Positions 14,677 to 22,649 of a stretch of 22,726 bases of DNA are shown here, piece after piece. The notes beneath the pieces are model-generated. The model saw nothing but the letters and a program-made list of their open reading frames with translations, was not told the origin of the DNA and did no database searches. Source of the DNA: an uncultured Oscillospiraceae bacterium. GTDB taxonomy: Bacteria > Bacillota_A > Clostridia > Oscillospirales > Oscillospiraceae. Numbering within the stretch: the stretch's first letter is position 1; the number at the start of each line of letters is the position of its first letter. The stretch is from the NCBI GenBank assembly GCA_900769845.1, contig CAAGIF010000006.1, positions 1 to 22,726 of the forward strand, written 5' to 3'. The position numbers were made by a program, and so were the translations under genes.

Positions 14677-15153
14677 TCAATCCTTATTACTGCAGTTGGC
14701 AGCATCAATGGCGATCACCAGTAAAAGTCCGGGCAGCTCATTGGCGGGATCAGCATAACGAAGAGTGTATGTATCTCCCCAGGTCAGCCATTCCTTGCTG
14801 ATGGACATAACTTCTGTAACGCCATGATGTACACGGTAATCCCAGCCGAGGAAATCGCCTGTCACGGACCAATTCCGGTAATCCACTTCATAGTTCTGGC
14901 TGAAAAAGGTAAATTGCTTGCGAATGGTTCCCACCACCGTACCGTTGACTTTGATATCAAAGGTGGGCAGGAAGGTCAGCAGCCTCTGATGGATACTGCC
15001 CAGCTCTCGGCCGGTTGCTTTATCATATACATGAATCTGGTGACCGAAGCTGAAAAACTCCGCCTTGACAAAATACTTGGCTGCTCCGGACTGATCATAA
15101 ACATCATAAGAATCCGTCCAGGAAAAAACGCGCTGTTTGATACGCAATTCCAT
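14677..15153 (-). CDS. YxjI-like (LURP-one-related) protein
   Basis: This 158-residue soluble protein is made of repeated short beta strands with conserved features of the LURP-one/YxjI (tubby-like fold) family: start MELRIKQRVFSW, KAEFFSFGHQIHVYD, GTIRKQ, and the C-terminal LLVIAIDAA helix typical of the fold. The frame is open 10 codons upstream, but the ATG at 15153 is chosen because GAGGTGAAGG immediately precedes it and the promoter would otherwise overlap the coding region. It is the first gene of the operon with luxS and mtnN, 9 bases from luxS. The biochemical role of this family in bacteria is not established; lipid or ligand binding is only an inference from the fold. Confidence 0.85.
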   Translation of the reverse strand: MELRIKQRVFSWTDSYDVYDQSGAAKYFVKAEFFSFGHQIHVYDKATGRELGSIHQRLLTFLPTFDIKVNGTVVGTIRKQFTFFSQNYEVDYRNWSVTGDFLGWDYRVHHGVTEVMSISKEWLTWGDTYTLRYADPANELPGLLLVIAIDAANCSNKD

Positions 15154-15171
15154 TGCCTTCACCTCACCTAT

Positions 15172-15200
15172 ATCATACCGCAATCTCTGTCAAAAAGCAA
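15172..15200 (-). promoter_or_regulatory. Promoter of the yxjI-like-luxS-mtnN operon
   Basis: On the minus strand -35 TTGCTT (15195-15200) and -10 TATGAT (15172-15177) are separated by 17 bases. The leader would be very short, with the ribosome binding site almost at the 5' end; no SAM or SAH riboswitch fits in it. Confidence 0.6.
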
Positions 15201-15310
15201 GATAAAGGGCCTAAATCCGATCCAACCGCAGGTTGAGAGATTCCACAACCCCTTGTTGATGGATTTTTTTGCGGATTCAACCAATAATTGCTGGATTTTC
15301 CGTGGGTTTA

Positions 15311-15319
15311 TGATATGAT
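15311..15319 (+). promoter_or_regulatory. Extended -10 promoter of the XRE-LiaF-like gene
   Basis: TGA-TATGAT (15311-15319) is an extended -10. The -35 is weak (TTGCTG at a 20-base spacing). Confidence 0.4.
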
Positions 15320-15350
15320 GATGCCAGAAACAAACACAGGAGGTGCTTCC

Positions 15351-16367
15351 ATGAAGGAAACATTAGGAAAACGGATCGCCGAAAACCGCAAACGGCTTGG
15401 TTTGACTCAGGAGAAATTGGCAGAGCAGCTGGGTGTTACCGCCCAGGCCGTCAGTAAATGGGAACACGATCAGTCCTGCCCGGACATCATCATGCTCCCC
15501 AAGCTGGCAGAACTGTTCGGTGTCACCACCGATGATCTTCTGGGTATCGGAAATAGTTCGGAAGAAAAAGTATATGCTGCAGAAGTGGTGGAGCCAGCCG
15601 GTCAGCAGGACGGAATCCACATTGATAAAAATGGTTTTGAATTCCACTGGGACAGCGGCAAGCGGGGTTATATTGTATACGCTGTCTGGGTTCTGGTAGT
15701 AGGCGGCCTGCTCATGGCTGCGCGGATCGCAGACTGGTCCATCAGCTTCTGGAACATTCTTTGGACCACCGCACTGATCATCTTCCCCTTTAACAGTCTT
15801 CTTCGTAAATTCAACTTCTTCAACATTGCCTGCGTTTTGACCGGTTCCTACTTCCTCACCGATAAACTGGGCATTCTTCCCGCCGCGCTGGACAGCAGCC
15901 TGCTTCTGCCCCTGGCTGTGATCCTGTTCGGTTTGAGTCTGTTGGTGGATGCCCTGCGTAAGCCCAGAAAGCCCAGATTTTCTTTGGTACATAACGGCCA
16001 GTCCTCCGCAGGAAAGAGTCACTTTCATTGCGGCGAAGATTCCTTTGAATGCGTAACCAGCTTCGGTGAAGACAGCCGCCACATCCAGCTGCCCCTGCTG
16101 CGCGGTGGAGAAGCCAGCGTCAACTTTGGCGAACTGGAGTTGGACCTGACAGGCTGCCAGGCAGTTGCAGAAAATTGTCATCTGGATGTAAGCTGCTCTT
16201 TCGGCGAACTAAGCATTCTGGTTCCCCGCCGTTTCCGGGTGGACCTGTCTAATTCCACCGCTTTTGCCGGTGTAGATGTGGATGGCAAACCGGATCCCGA
16301 ACCTCAGGGCGTTATCTCCATCAACGGCAGCGTAAGCTTTGGCGAAATCTCCATTGAATACATCTGA
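15351..16367 (+). CDS. XRE-family regulator fused to a membrane module with LiaF-like C-terminus
   Basis: This 338-residue protein begins with a complete XRE/Cro-type helix-turn-helix (about 2-66: RIAENRKRLGLTQEKLAEQL, then AQAVSKWE and LPKLAELFGVTTDDLL). A polar linker leads to four predicted membrane helices (about 105-212). The last 110 residues contain repeated Ser-Phe-Gly-Glu strands (TSFGED, VNFGELELDL, CSFGELSILVP, VSFGEISIEYI), the signature of the LiaF/YvqF C-terminal beta domain of cell-envelope stress sensing. It could act as a membrane-tethered one-component regulator. The ATG at 15351 follows CAGGAGGTG, overriding an open upstream frame. It is divergent from the luxS operon. Targets are unknown; the neighbouring envelope genes are candidates. 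Confidence 0.8.
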   Translation: MKETLGKRIAENRKRLGLTQEKLAEQLGVTAQAVSKWEHDQSCPDIIMLPKLAELFGVTTDDLLGIGNSSEEKVYAAEVVEPAGQQDGIHIDKNGFEFHWDSGKRGYIVYAVWVLVVGGLLMAARIADWSISFWNILWTTALIIFPFNSLLRKFNFFNIACVLTGSYFLTDKLGILPAALDSSLLLPLAVILFGLSLLVDALRKPRKPRFSLVHNGQSSAGKSHFHCGEDSFECVTSFGEDSRHIQLPLLRGGEASVNFGELELDLTGCQAVAENCHLDVSCSFGELSILVPRRFRVDLSNSTAFAGVDVDGKPDPEPQGVISINGSVSFGEISIEYI

Positions 16368-16379
16368 TCGTTATCCGCG

Positions 16380-16419
16380 AATCCTCCGAAGAAAATTCTT
16401 CGGAGGATTTCTTTTCTTT
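16380..16419 (+). terminator. Terminator of the XRE-LiaF-like gene
   Basis: Complementary arms of up to 14 bases (16380-16393 with 16396-16409) are followed by TCTTTTCTTTT; the innermost pairs must open to form a loop. Confidence 0.8.
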
Positions 16420-16433
16420 TCTGCCGAATATAC

Positions 16434-16462
16434 TTGCATTTTGCAGAAAGGAACAGTATAAT
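16434..16462 (+). promoter_or_regulatory. Promoter of the deacetylase-like gene
   Basis: -35 TTGCAT (16434-16439) and perfect -10 TATAAT (16457-16462) have a 17-base spacer. AGGCAGGG precedes the ATG at 16496. Confidence 0.75.
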
Positions 16463-16495
16463 AAAACCGACTATACCATAAAGGCAGGGATTGCT

Positions 16496-18334
16496 ATGAA
16501 CGAAAAAGAATTCGATCTGAATTTTGACTTTGAAAAGGAATACGGCTTTGAGCCCGCTAAGGATGAAGATATCCCCAAGGTCGACGAGGATTTTGATCTG
16601 AGAGCGCTGCTGGAATCCGATTTCAACGAGGAAGCAGCCCTGTTCCATTCTGAATATGAAAGTAACTTTGACTACGGCCCCGAGGAATTCCCCGCAGAAG
16701 AAGAACCTGCCGAAGAAGAGTCGCCGGAAATTCCTGAGGCTGATGCCGATATTGAAGAACCTGTCAGTGAGGAAGAGGCATCCGATGACATCTCCGAGGA
16801 TAATCTGCTTGAGGATATTCCGATGCCTGACCCCAACAATACCGCTGATTCCGACCTGGAACGCCGCAGCCGTGAGCGCCGTGAACGCAGAGCCGCCCAG
16901 TCCCAGTCCGAATCTGAGGACGCAGGAAGCGAACCCGCTCCCAATCCCCGCAGACGGCCTGTCAGCAAAATGCGACAGTTTAAGAACGATACCCTTCCCC
17001 TGCTGATTCTGGGTGTCACCGCCGTGCTGATCCTTGTGTTCATCATCGGCGCTGCTTCCCGGGCCATTGTTAAATATCAGACTGATCGTCAAAATGAACA
17101 GCAGGCCAGTGAGTCTCTCATGACCAAGGAACAGATGGAGATTCTGGAACTGCAGCATCTGCTGGATGACGCAGAAATGCTGGCCACCGGCTACGACTAC
17201 GAAGCCGCTATCGCAAAGCTGAACAGCTTCTCCGGCAACAAGTCTGACTATCCCGAGATCGACATCCGTCTTTCCGAGTATCAGCAGATCCAGAGCCAGC
17301 TCATTGCCCACAATGATCCCGGCGCTGTTCCGAACCTTTCCTTCCATGTGCTGATCGCAGATCCCGGCCGGGCCTTCTCCAACAAGGAATACGGCGGAAA
17401 ATACAACCGCAATTTCGTCACCACCGATGAATTTCAGAAAATTCTGGAGCAGCTTTACGCCAACGGTTTCGTTCTGGTCGAGATGGGCGACATCATCGCC
17501 GAAACCCAGACCGGTGAATCCATCACCTACTCCGCAAAACCCCTGTACCTGCCCGACGGCAAAAAGCCTGTGATGATCACGGAAACCATGGTCAACTACT
17601 TTAACTACATGATCGACGGCGACAAGGACGGCGAGCCCGATGCCAGCGGCGCTGGTTTTGCTTCCCGTCTTGTGGTGGACGACCTGACCGGCAAGATCAA
17701 GGCCGAGATGGTCAACTCCGCCGGTGAGACCGTAGTGGGTGATTACGATCTGGTTCCCATTCTGGAAAAGTTTATTGAAGAACATCCTGATTTCTCCTAC
17801 CGGGGCGCTAGAGCTACCCTGGCAATCACCGGACACGAAGGCATCTTCGGTTACCGGATCAACCCCGGCATTGTGGAATCCAGAGGTCAAACCTATTACG
17901 ATGAGCAGGTTGCTGGCGCGAAGGAAGTTCTGAATGCGCTGAAAACCGCTGGATATGAAATCGCTTGCTACACCTATGCCAACACCGCTTACGGCGGCAA
18001 GAGTGCTTCTGATATCCAGGCAGATATGGCATCCTGGAAGACCGAGATCATGCCCATTGTCGGTACTCTGGATACTCTGGTCTTCGCGCAGACCAGCGAC
18101 ATCAGCACCACCGGCGCCTACTCCGGCAACAAGTTTAATGTGCTTTATGACACCGGCTTCCGTTACTTCATGGGCAACGGCAACAAGCCCGCTGTCACCA
18201 TCGGCAGCAACTATGTCCGTCAGCTTCGTGTGATGGTCACCGGTGAGTTCATGGCTCACACTGCAACCATGTACGCAGGCTACTTCGACGCCAAGACCGT
18301 TCTGAACAATCAGCGCGGCGATGTTCCCCACTAA
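16496..18334 (+). CDS. Membrane-anchored polysaccharide-deacetylase-fold protein, apparently non-catalytic
   Basis: This 612-residue protein has a strongly acidic, disordered-looking cytoplasmic N-terminus (about 1-125), an Arg-rich patch, one membrane helix (about 166-188), a short coiled-coil/TPR-like stretch, and an extracellular domain from about 275. That domain reads like a NodB/polysaccharide deacetylase: VTTDEFQKILEQLYANGFVLV, then PVMIT, RATLAITG, then GYEIACYTYAN. Where active enzymes carry TFDDG, this has TETMV (362-366). Where they carry the HTxxH pair, it has YTYAN (492-496). The metal and catalytic residues therefore seem lost, suggesting glycan binding rather than deacetylation. 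The family call is inferred from the order of motifs. The gene has its own promoter and terminator. Confidence 0.6.
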   Translation: MNEKEFDLNFDFEKEYGFEPAKDEDIPKVDEDFDLRALLESDFNEEAALFHSEYESNFDYGPEEFPAEEEPAEEESPEIPEADADIEEPVSEEEASDDISEDNLLEDIPMPDPNNTADSDLERRSRERRERRAAQSQSESEDAGSEPAPNPRRRPVSKMRQFKNDTLPLLILGVTAVLILVFIIGAASRAIVKYQTDRQNEQQASESLMTKEQMEILELQHLLDDAEMLATGYDYEAAIAKLNSFSGNKSDYPEIDIRLSEYQQIQSQLIAHNDPGAVPNLSFHVLIADPGRAFSNKEYGGKYNRNFVTTDEFQKILEQLYANGFVLVEMGDIIAETQTGESITYSAKPLYLPDGKKPVMITETMVNYFNYMIDGDKDGEPDASGAGFASRLVVDDLTGKIKAEMVNSAGETVVGDYDLVPILEKFIEEHPDFSYRGARATLAITGHEGIFGYRINPGIVESRGQTYYDEQVAGAKEVLNALKTAGYEIACYTYANTAYGGKSASDIQADMASWKTEIMPIVGTLDTLVFAQTSDISTTGAYSGNKFNVLYDTGFRYFMGNGNKPAVTIGSNYVRQLRVMVTGEFMAHTATMYAGYFDAKTVLNNQRGDVPH

Positions 18335-18348
18335 TCTTCATAATCGTT

Positions 18349-18384
18349 TGTGCGCCGGGAAACCGGCGCACATTCCTTTTTTTG
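18349..18384 (+). terminator. Terminator of the deacetylase-like gene
   Basis: A 10-bp stem (18349-18358 with 18363-18372) with a GAAA tetraloop is followed by TTCCTTTTTTT. Confidence 0.85.
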
Positions 18385-18390
18385 AGGGGC

Positions 18391-18442
18391 AATCCCGGCT
18401 CCTGATTTGTTAATAGAATTTTTATTGATTCCTGCCGGGATT
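18391..18442. repeat. Inverted repeat around the promoter of the LTA-synthase-like gene
   Basis: Perfect 9-base arms AATCCCGGC (18391-18399) and GCCGGGATT (18434-18442) are separated by 34 bases; the right arm lies inside the promoter spacer. It may be an operator or chance. Confidence 0.35.
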
Positions 18443-18453
18443 TTTGTTAGAAT
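18425..18453 (+). promoter_or_regulatory. Promoter of the LTA-synthase-like gene
   Basis: -35 TTGATT (18425-18430) and -10 TAGAAT (18448-18453) are 17 bases apart, about 50 bases before the ATG. Confidence 0.6.
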
Positions 18454-18504
18454 GAACACTGCGACAATTTCTGTCGGAATTTTGAAATTATCGAGGCGAT
18501 TCCT

Positions 18505-19977
18505 ATGAATCAAACAAAAACCAAGCGTTCTGCCGGATTATCCATCCTATGCATTTTTCTTCTGGGTATCGGAATGCTGAGTTTTTTCTCTGCCAGATGG
18601 TATGTTTCCACCTACGGCAGAATTGGCTTTGACTCTATTCTTTTCACCCTCAGCGCCGCGCTGGAAGGTGTCCAGTCCGGTTTGGTGACCCGTTATCTGC
18701 TGAAGGCTGCGCTGCCTGCACTGGCGCTGACCGCAGTGGCTTCCGTACTGTTCTGCTTCTGTAAGAAAAAATTCCCGTTAGGTGTCCGTTGGGTCAGCAT
18801 GGTTCTTGCCGTTGTGCTGATCCTCCTGGCAGCATTTGATGTAGAACTGCCCCAATATATTGCAGCTCAGCTTGCCGAAACCCAGCTCTACGAAGACCAT
18901 TATGCCGACCCTGCAGATGTCTCCATCACCTTTCCCGATGAAAAACGCAATCTGATCTATATCATGATGGAATCCATGGAAATTTCCTACCTTTCCAAGG
19001 AATTGGGCGGTGCTATGGAGGAGAATCTGATTCCTGAGCTGTATGACTTAGCTCAGGAAGGTCTATGTTTCTCCCATTCCAATGCGGATGTTGGCGGTTT
19101 TTATACCACCGCAGGCGCCACCTGGACCATCGGTTCCATGGTTGCTCAGACCGCAGGTATTCCTTTGAAAACTCCCACCGAGGATGTAAACCAGTACGGC
19201 GCAAGCGGCGAGGCATTCCTTCCCGGCGTCACTTCTCTGACCAACATTCTTCACGATGCCGGGTATTATCAGGCGCTGATGGTGGGTTCTGACGCGTCCT
19301 TTGGCGGCCGGGAGCCTTATTTCCTGCAGCATGGCATGGACGAGGTCCTGGATGTTTACACCGCCCGGCGGGATGGAATCATTCCCAATGACTACTTCGT
19401 GTGGTGGGGCATGGAGGATATGCACCTGTTTGCCTACGCCGAACAGGAACTGACCCGAATCTCCCAGTTGGGACAGCCCTTTGCCTTTACCATGCTGACG
19501 GTGGATACCCACCATGTGGGCGGCTATCAGTGCGAACTGTGCCGGGAAAGTGTCAGCGGTGAAACCTACGATCAGTCCATTTCCTGCTCCAGCCGGCAGG
19601 TGGTGGAGTTTGTTCGCTGGCTGGAAGATCAGCCCTACTATGACAACACCACCATCATCCTCGTTGGTGATCACGAATCCATGGACAACGGCTATTTCTC
19701 CCGGAATGTGGATGCGGATTATCAGAGGCTTCTGTATAATTGCTTTATCAATGCCGATGCTACGCCTGTACGAACCCACAACCGGCAGTATGCCGCCATT
19801 GATCTGCTTCCCACCACTCTTGCCGCTATGGGCTGCAAAATTGAAGGCGAACGGCTGGGACTTGGCGTAAATCTGTTTTCTCCCCTGCCCACACTGACCG
19901 AAAAAATGGGCTTTGAAAAACTGAATGAAGAACTGGCAAAAGCATCTGATTACTACGAAGCAAATTTCTTTGAATAA
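18505..19977 (+). CDS. LTA synthase/MdoB-like sulfatase-fold phosphoglycerol transferase
   Basis: This 490-residue membrane protein has about three or four N-terminal helices (to about residue 113) and then a large extracellular sulfatase-fold domain of the alkaline phosphatase superfamily. Metal and catalytic positions are recognisable: Glu156 (IMMESME), the nucleophile region TTAGATWTIGS with Thr206 or Thr208 as nucleophile, a following GIPL, and Asp389-His390 in LVGDHES. LtaS and OpgB/MdoB relatives transfer glycerol phosphate from phosphatidylglycerol onto teichoic acid or glucan. The start at 18505 follows GAGGCGAT. With fewer helices than the five of LtaS, it may be a different subfamily. 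The neighbouring deacetylase-like gene supports an envelope role. The exact acceptor is unknown. Confidence 0.8.
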   Translation: MNQTKTKRSAGLSILCIFLLGIGMLSFFSARWYVSTYGRIGFDSILFTLSAALEGVQSGLVTRYLLKAALPALALTAVASVLFCFCKKKFPLGVRWVSMVLAVVLILLAAFDVELPQYIAAQLAETQLYEDHYADPADVSITFPDEKRNLIYIMMESMEISYLSKELGGAMEENLIPELYDLAQEGLCFSHSNADVGGFYTTAGATWTIGSMVAQTAGIPLKTPTEDVNQYGASGEAFLPGVTSLTNILHDAGYYQALMVGSDASFGGREPYFLQHGMDEVLDVYTARRDGIIPNDYFVWWGMEDMHLFAYAEQELTRISQLGQPFAFTMLTVDTHHVGGYQCELCRESVSGETYDQSISCSSRQVVEFVRWLEDQPYYDNTTIILVGDHESMDNGYFSRNVDADYQRLLYNCFINADATPVRTHNRQYAAIDLLPTTLAAMGCKIEGERLGLGVNLFSPLPTLTEKMGFEKLNEELAKASDYYEANFFE

Positions 19978-19982
19978 GCAGA

Positions 19983-20017
19983 ATCCCGGCTCACAAGAGC
20001 CGGGATATCCTTTTACT
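19983..20017. terminator. Terminator between the LTA-synthase-like and HAAS genes
   Basis: A 10-bp stem (19983-19992 with 19997-20006) with an ACAA loop is followed by ATCCTTTTACTTT. It lies between converging genes. Confidence 0.75.
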
Positions 20018-20993
20018 TTCTCAGATATTTGATGACACTTTCTGCCGTATCCATTATGTAGGCAATTAAGATCACCACCAAAAGGAAGTGCTGGAAATTC
20101 ACAAAAATACTCTGGATAAAACTTGCTTCATCGATAAACACAGCCTGCACATGGGTCACAAATTCCGGGTTGATCAAACCGGGTCTGGTGAGCCAGAGAA
20201 TGGTCGCCAGGGCGCCAATGATGTTGGTTACAACAGTGGTGGTCAGAACCTTCCGGTTGTAGCTTCCCTCCAGAAGACGGACTGCGGATCTGGTGATATC
20301 CATCGCGGCAAAGATCAGAAGCAGATACCAGCACTTACCCAGCACGGCGCTGTCAAACAGGGGAATCACCCCGTCAGGACCCCAGTAGCCGATCAGATAC
20401 TGAGGAGCAGCCAGCAGGAGCACCACAAAAACCACACTGCAACCAATGCTGAAAATGCAATCAAAGCGGGAGATCTCTGCCTTCTTTTTCGGCACAGCGG
20501 GCAGTTCGTCCAGATTGTAGGGTTCTCCCAATGTGATTTTCTTGTAGCTGAGGAATGCGAACACAACAGTAACAATGCCGACAGCCTGCAGCATGCCGGA
20601 CCACATCATTGCAAACCAGGTTCCAATGCCGGCCATAACACGGCTGAATGTAATAACTGTATCAAAAGATGCATCCACTACGGAGGCGATGGTCATGGCA
20701 ATGGCCATTGCCGCCAATACAATTTTCATTACAAAAATATAGGTACTGTAGTATGGCTGCCCAATCAGACACTTGCCACCGTCATCGGAATATTTACTGT
20801 AAAGTTCCTGAGGCGTTCCCAGCTCTGTAAGTACCACACGGACATCCTTCTCCGTGGGTTGGTTTTCACCGCACCGTTCAGCAAGCATGTCGTCAATCAG
20901 GCTACGCAGTTCTGCCTCCACATCGCTGCGAATCTTGGTGTTCATTCTTTTCGTTACCGCATAGAGATAGCGGTCAATCAACTCGTGATTCAT
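20013..20993 (-). CDS. Multi-pass membrane protein with N-terminal HAAS-type domain, PadR partner
   Basis: This 326-residue protein has a cytoplasmic N-terminal helical domain of about 80 residues (IDRYLYAVTKRM, then VEAELRSLIDDML and VLTELGTPQELYSKYSDD) of the kind called HAAS or permease-prefix. About six to seven membrane helices follow, with a polar loop near the middle. Such proteins are regularly encoded right after a PadR regulator. Here the ATG overlaps the padR stop by four bases (ATGA at 20990-20993 on the minus strand), so translation is coupled. GGAGGGAG precedes the start. It has no ABC ATPase partner in the window. It probably senses or responds to the membrane state or a ligand, but its activity is unknown. 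Confidence 0.8.
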   Translation of the reverse strand: MNHELIDRYLYAVTKRMNTKIRSDVEAELRSLIDDMLAERCGENQPTEKDVRVVLTELGTPQELYSKYSDDGGKCLIGQPYYSTYIFVMKIVLAAMAIAMTIASVVDASFDTVITFSRVMAGIGTWFAMMWSGMLQAVGIVTVVFAFLSYKKITLGEPYNLDELPAVPKKKAEISRFDCIFSIGCSVVFVVLLLAAPQYLIGYWGPDGVIPLFDSAVLGKCWYLLLIFAAMDITRSAVRLLEGSYNRKVLTTTVVTNIIGALATILWLTRPGLINPEFVTHVQAVFIDEASFIQSIFVNFQHFLLVVILIAYIMDTAESVIKYLRK

Positions 20994-21328
20994 ATTTCTC
21001 CCTCCAGCATTGCATTTACATTCTTTTCAAATTCATTCCACTTTTTCTTTGTTTTTTCCAGTACTTCCTGCCCCTCCGGGGTGATTTGGTAGTACTTTCT
21101 GGGTTTTGCCTCCGCGGTGTCCCACTGGCTCTTCAGAAGTCCCTGCCCCTCCAGCCGGCGCATCAGCGGATATAGCGTATTGGCATCCATAGGGACTTCC
21201 CGGTCATTCAGTTTCTTGACCAGGTTGTAGCCGTATGTGGGCTCTTTCATTTGGCTAAGCACCAAAAGGATCAGCGTGCCCCGTCGAAGCTCCTGTACCA
21301 GCCCCTGCACAATTTCGTCGGTATTCAT
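20990..21328 (-). CDS. PadR-family transcriptional regulator
   Basis: This 112-residue cytoplasmic DNA-binding protein has the PadR winged helix-turn-helix: ELRRGTLILLVLSQM, YGYNLVKKL, ANTLYPLMRRLEGQGLL and PRKYYQITPEGQEVL, plus a C-terminal dimerisation helix. PadR proteins normally repress their own operon and release on ligand or stress. The frame is open upstream, but the ATG at 21328 is chosen for its GAGGGGAG site and because the promoter would fall within the extension. It is the first gene of a two-gene operon with the HAAS membrane protein. A palindrome inside its promoter spacer is a likely self-binding site. Confidence 0.92.
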   Translation of the reverse strand: MNTDEIVQGLVQELRRGTLILLVLSQMKEPTYGYNLVKKLNDREVPMDANTLYPLMRRLEGQGLLKSQWDTAEAKPRKYYQITPEGQEVLEKTKKKWNEFEKNVNAMLEGEI

Positions 21329-21346
21329 ACTGTGTCTCCCCTCTTT

Positions 21347-21388
21347 ATTGTGTGACCTCATTATACTGTGTGTTACACAATATGTCAA
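21347..21388 (-). promoter_or_regulatory. Consensus promoter with candidate PadR operator
   Basis: On the minus strand TTGACA (21383-21388) and TATAAT (21360-21365) are exactly 17 bases apart, a perfect consensus. The spacer contains the 11-base palindrome TGTGTTACACA (21369-21379). A wider repeat ATTGTGT (21347-21353)/ACACAAT (21375-21381) brackets the -10 box. This fits autorepression by PadR. Confidence 0.75.
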
Positions 21389-21429
21389 TAGGTAAACTAT
21401 ATATTTTTAAAAATTTTTCCCGGATGCAG

Positions 21430-21463
21430 AAAAAAGCAGGCGGTGGATGATTTCCACCGCCTG
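21430..21463 (-). terminator. Terminator of metK
   Basis: An 11-bp stem (21437-21447 with 21453-21463) is followed on the minus strand by a C and a run of six T. Confidence 0.8.
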
Positions 21464-21468
21464 TTCTG

Positions 21469-22614
21469 TTAAATTTCAGCCAGTTTTTTCAGTTCTTCTG
21501 CGATATCCGTCTGTTCCCAGGGCCGGTCTGCCACACCGAAGTGACCCTCGGATGCCGTGGGAGCGTAAATGGGTCGGCGAAGCTGCAGCTTGCGGATGAT
21601 GCCGCCAGGAGTCAGATCGCAGGTCTTGCGAAGCAGCTCGGTCATCTTCTCATCTGCAATTTTACCGGTGCCGTAGCTGTCCACTCGGACAGAAACCGGC
21701 TCTGCCACGCCGATGGCATAGGCAAGCTGGACCTGGACCTGCTCAGCAAGTCCGGCTGCCACCAGGTTCTTTGCCATATAGCGGGCCATGTATGCGCCGC
21801 TGCGGTCCACCTTGGTGGGATCCTTTCCGGAGAATGCGCCGCCGCCATGGGAGAAATAGCCGCCATAGGTATCCACAATGATCTTCCGGCCGGTCAGACC
21901 GGTATCACCGTTGGGACCGCCGATGACGAAATTGCCCGTGGGATTGATGTGGATGTGGGCGACATTCTCAATGGAGAAGCCGTACTTTTCCAACACAGGA
22001 GCAATCACTGCCATGCGGATGTACTTGCGAAGCTCCTCAATTTCAAAGTCTGCGCTGTGCATGATGGACACGACAACCGTATCGATGCCGATGACCTTAC
22101 CGGCCTCGTCAAATTCCACGCTGACCTGGGTCTTTCCGTCGGCCCGGAGCAGATCATTGCTGCGGACGCATTCCGTCAGCCGGTTTGCCAGGGCGCGGCT
22201 CAAAGCGATGGGCAGGGGCATCAGTTCGGGAGTCTGGGTGCAGGCGCCACCAAACATCATGCCCTGATCGCCTGCGCCGCCCACTTCGTCATTGGTGCCC
22301 AGGGCGATATCCGCAGACTGGGTGTGAATCCGGCACTGAATTTCCACAGTGTCCGCATCAAAGCCGTCACCGGGATACACATAACCGATCTTCCGAATGG
22401 CTTCCCGGGCAACAGCGGGGTAGTCCACCTGGGCGGTGGTGGTGATCTCACCACAGATCAGGCAAAAATTGGTGGTAACCATGGTTTCACAGGCCACGCG
22501 GGAAGCGCTATCCTGGGCTAGACATGCGTCCAGAATGGCGTCGGAGATCGCATCGGCCACCTTGTCGGGATGACCGCAGGTAACACATTCGGAGGTAAAG
22601 AGTCTTTTTTCCAT
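21469..22614 (-). CDS. metK: S-adenosylmethionine synthetase
   Basis: This 381-residue cytoplasmic enzyme makes SAM from methionine and ATP. All signatures are present: GHPDK (14-18, His15), [10 protein letters not shown] (113-122, the family hexapeptide region) and the P-loop-like [16 protein letters not shown] (257-272). Length matches the family (380-400). AAAGGAA precedes the ATG at 22614. The leader on the same strand carries an S-box riboswitch, so expression should fall when SAM is plentiful. SAH made from its product would be recycled by the mtnN and luxS products encoded elsewhere in this window. Confidence 0.97.
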   Translation of the reverse strand: MEKRLFTSECVTCGHPDKVADAISDAILDACLAQDSASRVACETMVTTNFCLICGEITTTAQVDYPAVAREAIRKIGYVYPGDGFDADTVEIQCRIHTQSADIALGTNDEVGGAGDQGMMFGGACTQTPELMPLPIALSRALANRLTECVRSNDLLRADGKTQVSVEFDEAGKVIGIDTVVVSIMHSADFEIEELRKYIRMAVIAPVLEKYGFSIENVAHIHINPTGNFVIGGPNGDTGLTGRKIIVDTYGGYFSHGGGAFSGKDPTKVDRSGAYMARYMAKNLVAAGLAEQVQVQLAYAIGVAEPVSVRVDSYGTGKIADEKMTELLRKTCDLTPGGIIRKLQLRRPIYAPTASEGHFGVADRPWEQTDIAEELKKLAEI

Positions 22615-22649
22615 TTCGAAATTCCTTTCTGTTTCTATAAATTATAAAG

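Noticed and set aside
16304..18331. 675-codon minus-strand open frame opposite the deacetylase-like gene
   Set aside because: It is a codon-bias shadow: the + strand gene has a promoter, ribosome binding site, acidic tail, TM segment and terminator, while this frame has none of these.
13476..22614. mtnN, luxS and metK as a single co-regulated cluster
   Set aside because: They are separated by about 6 kb of unrelated genes. The luxS operon has a very short leader with no S-box, so shared control is not supported.
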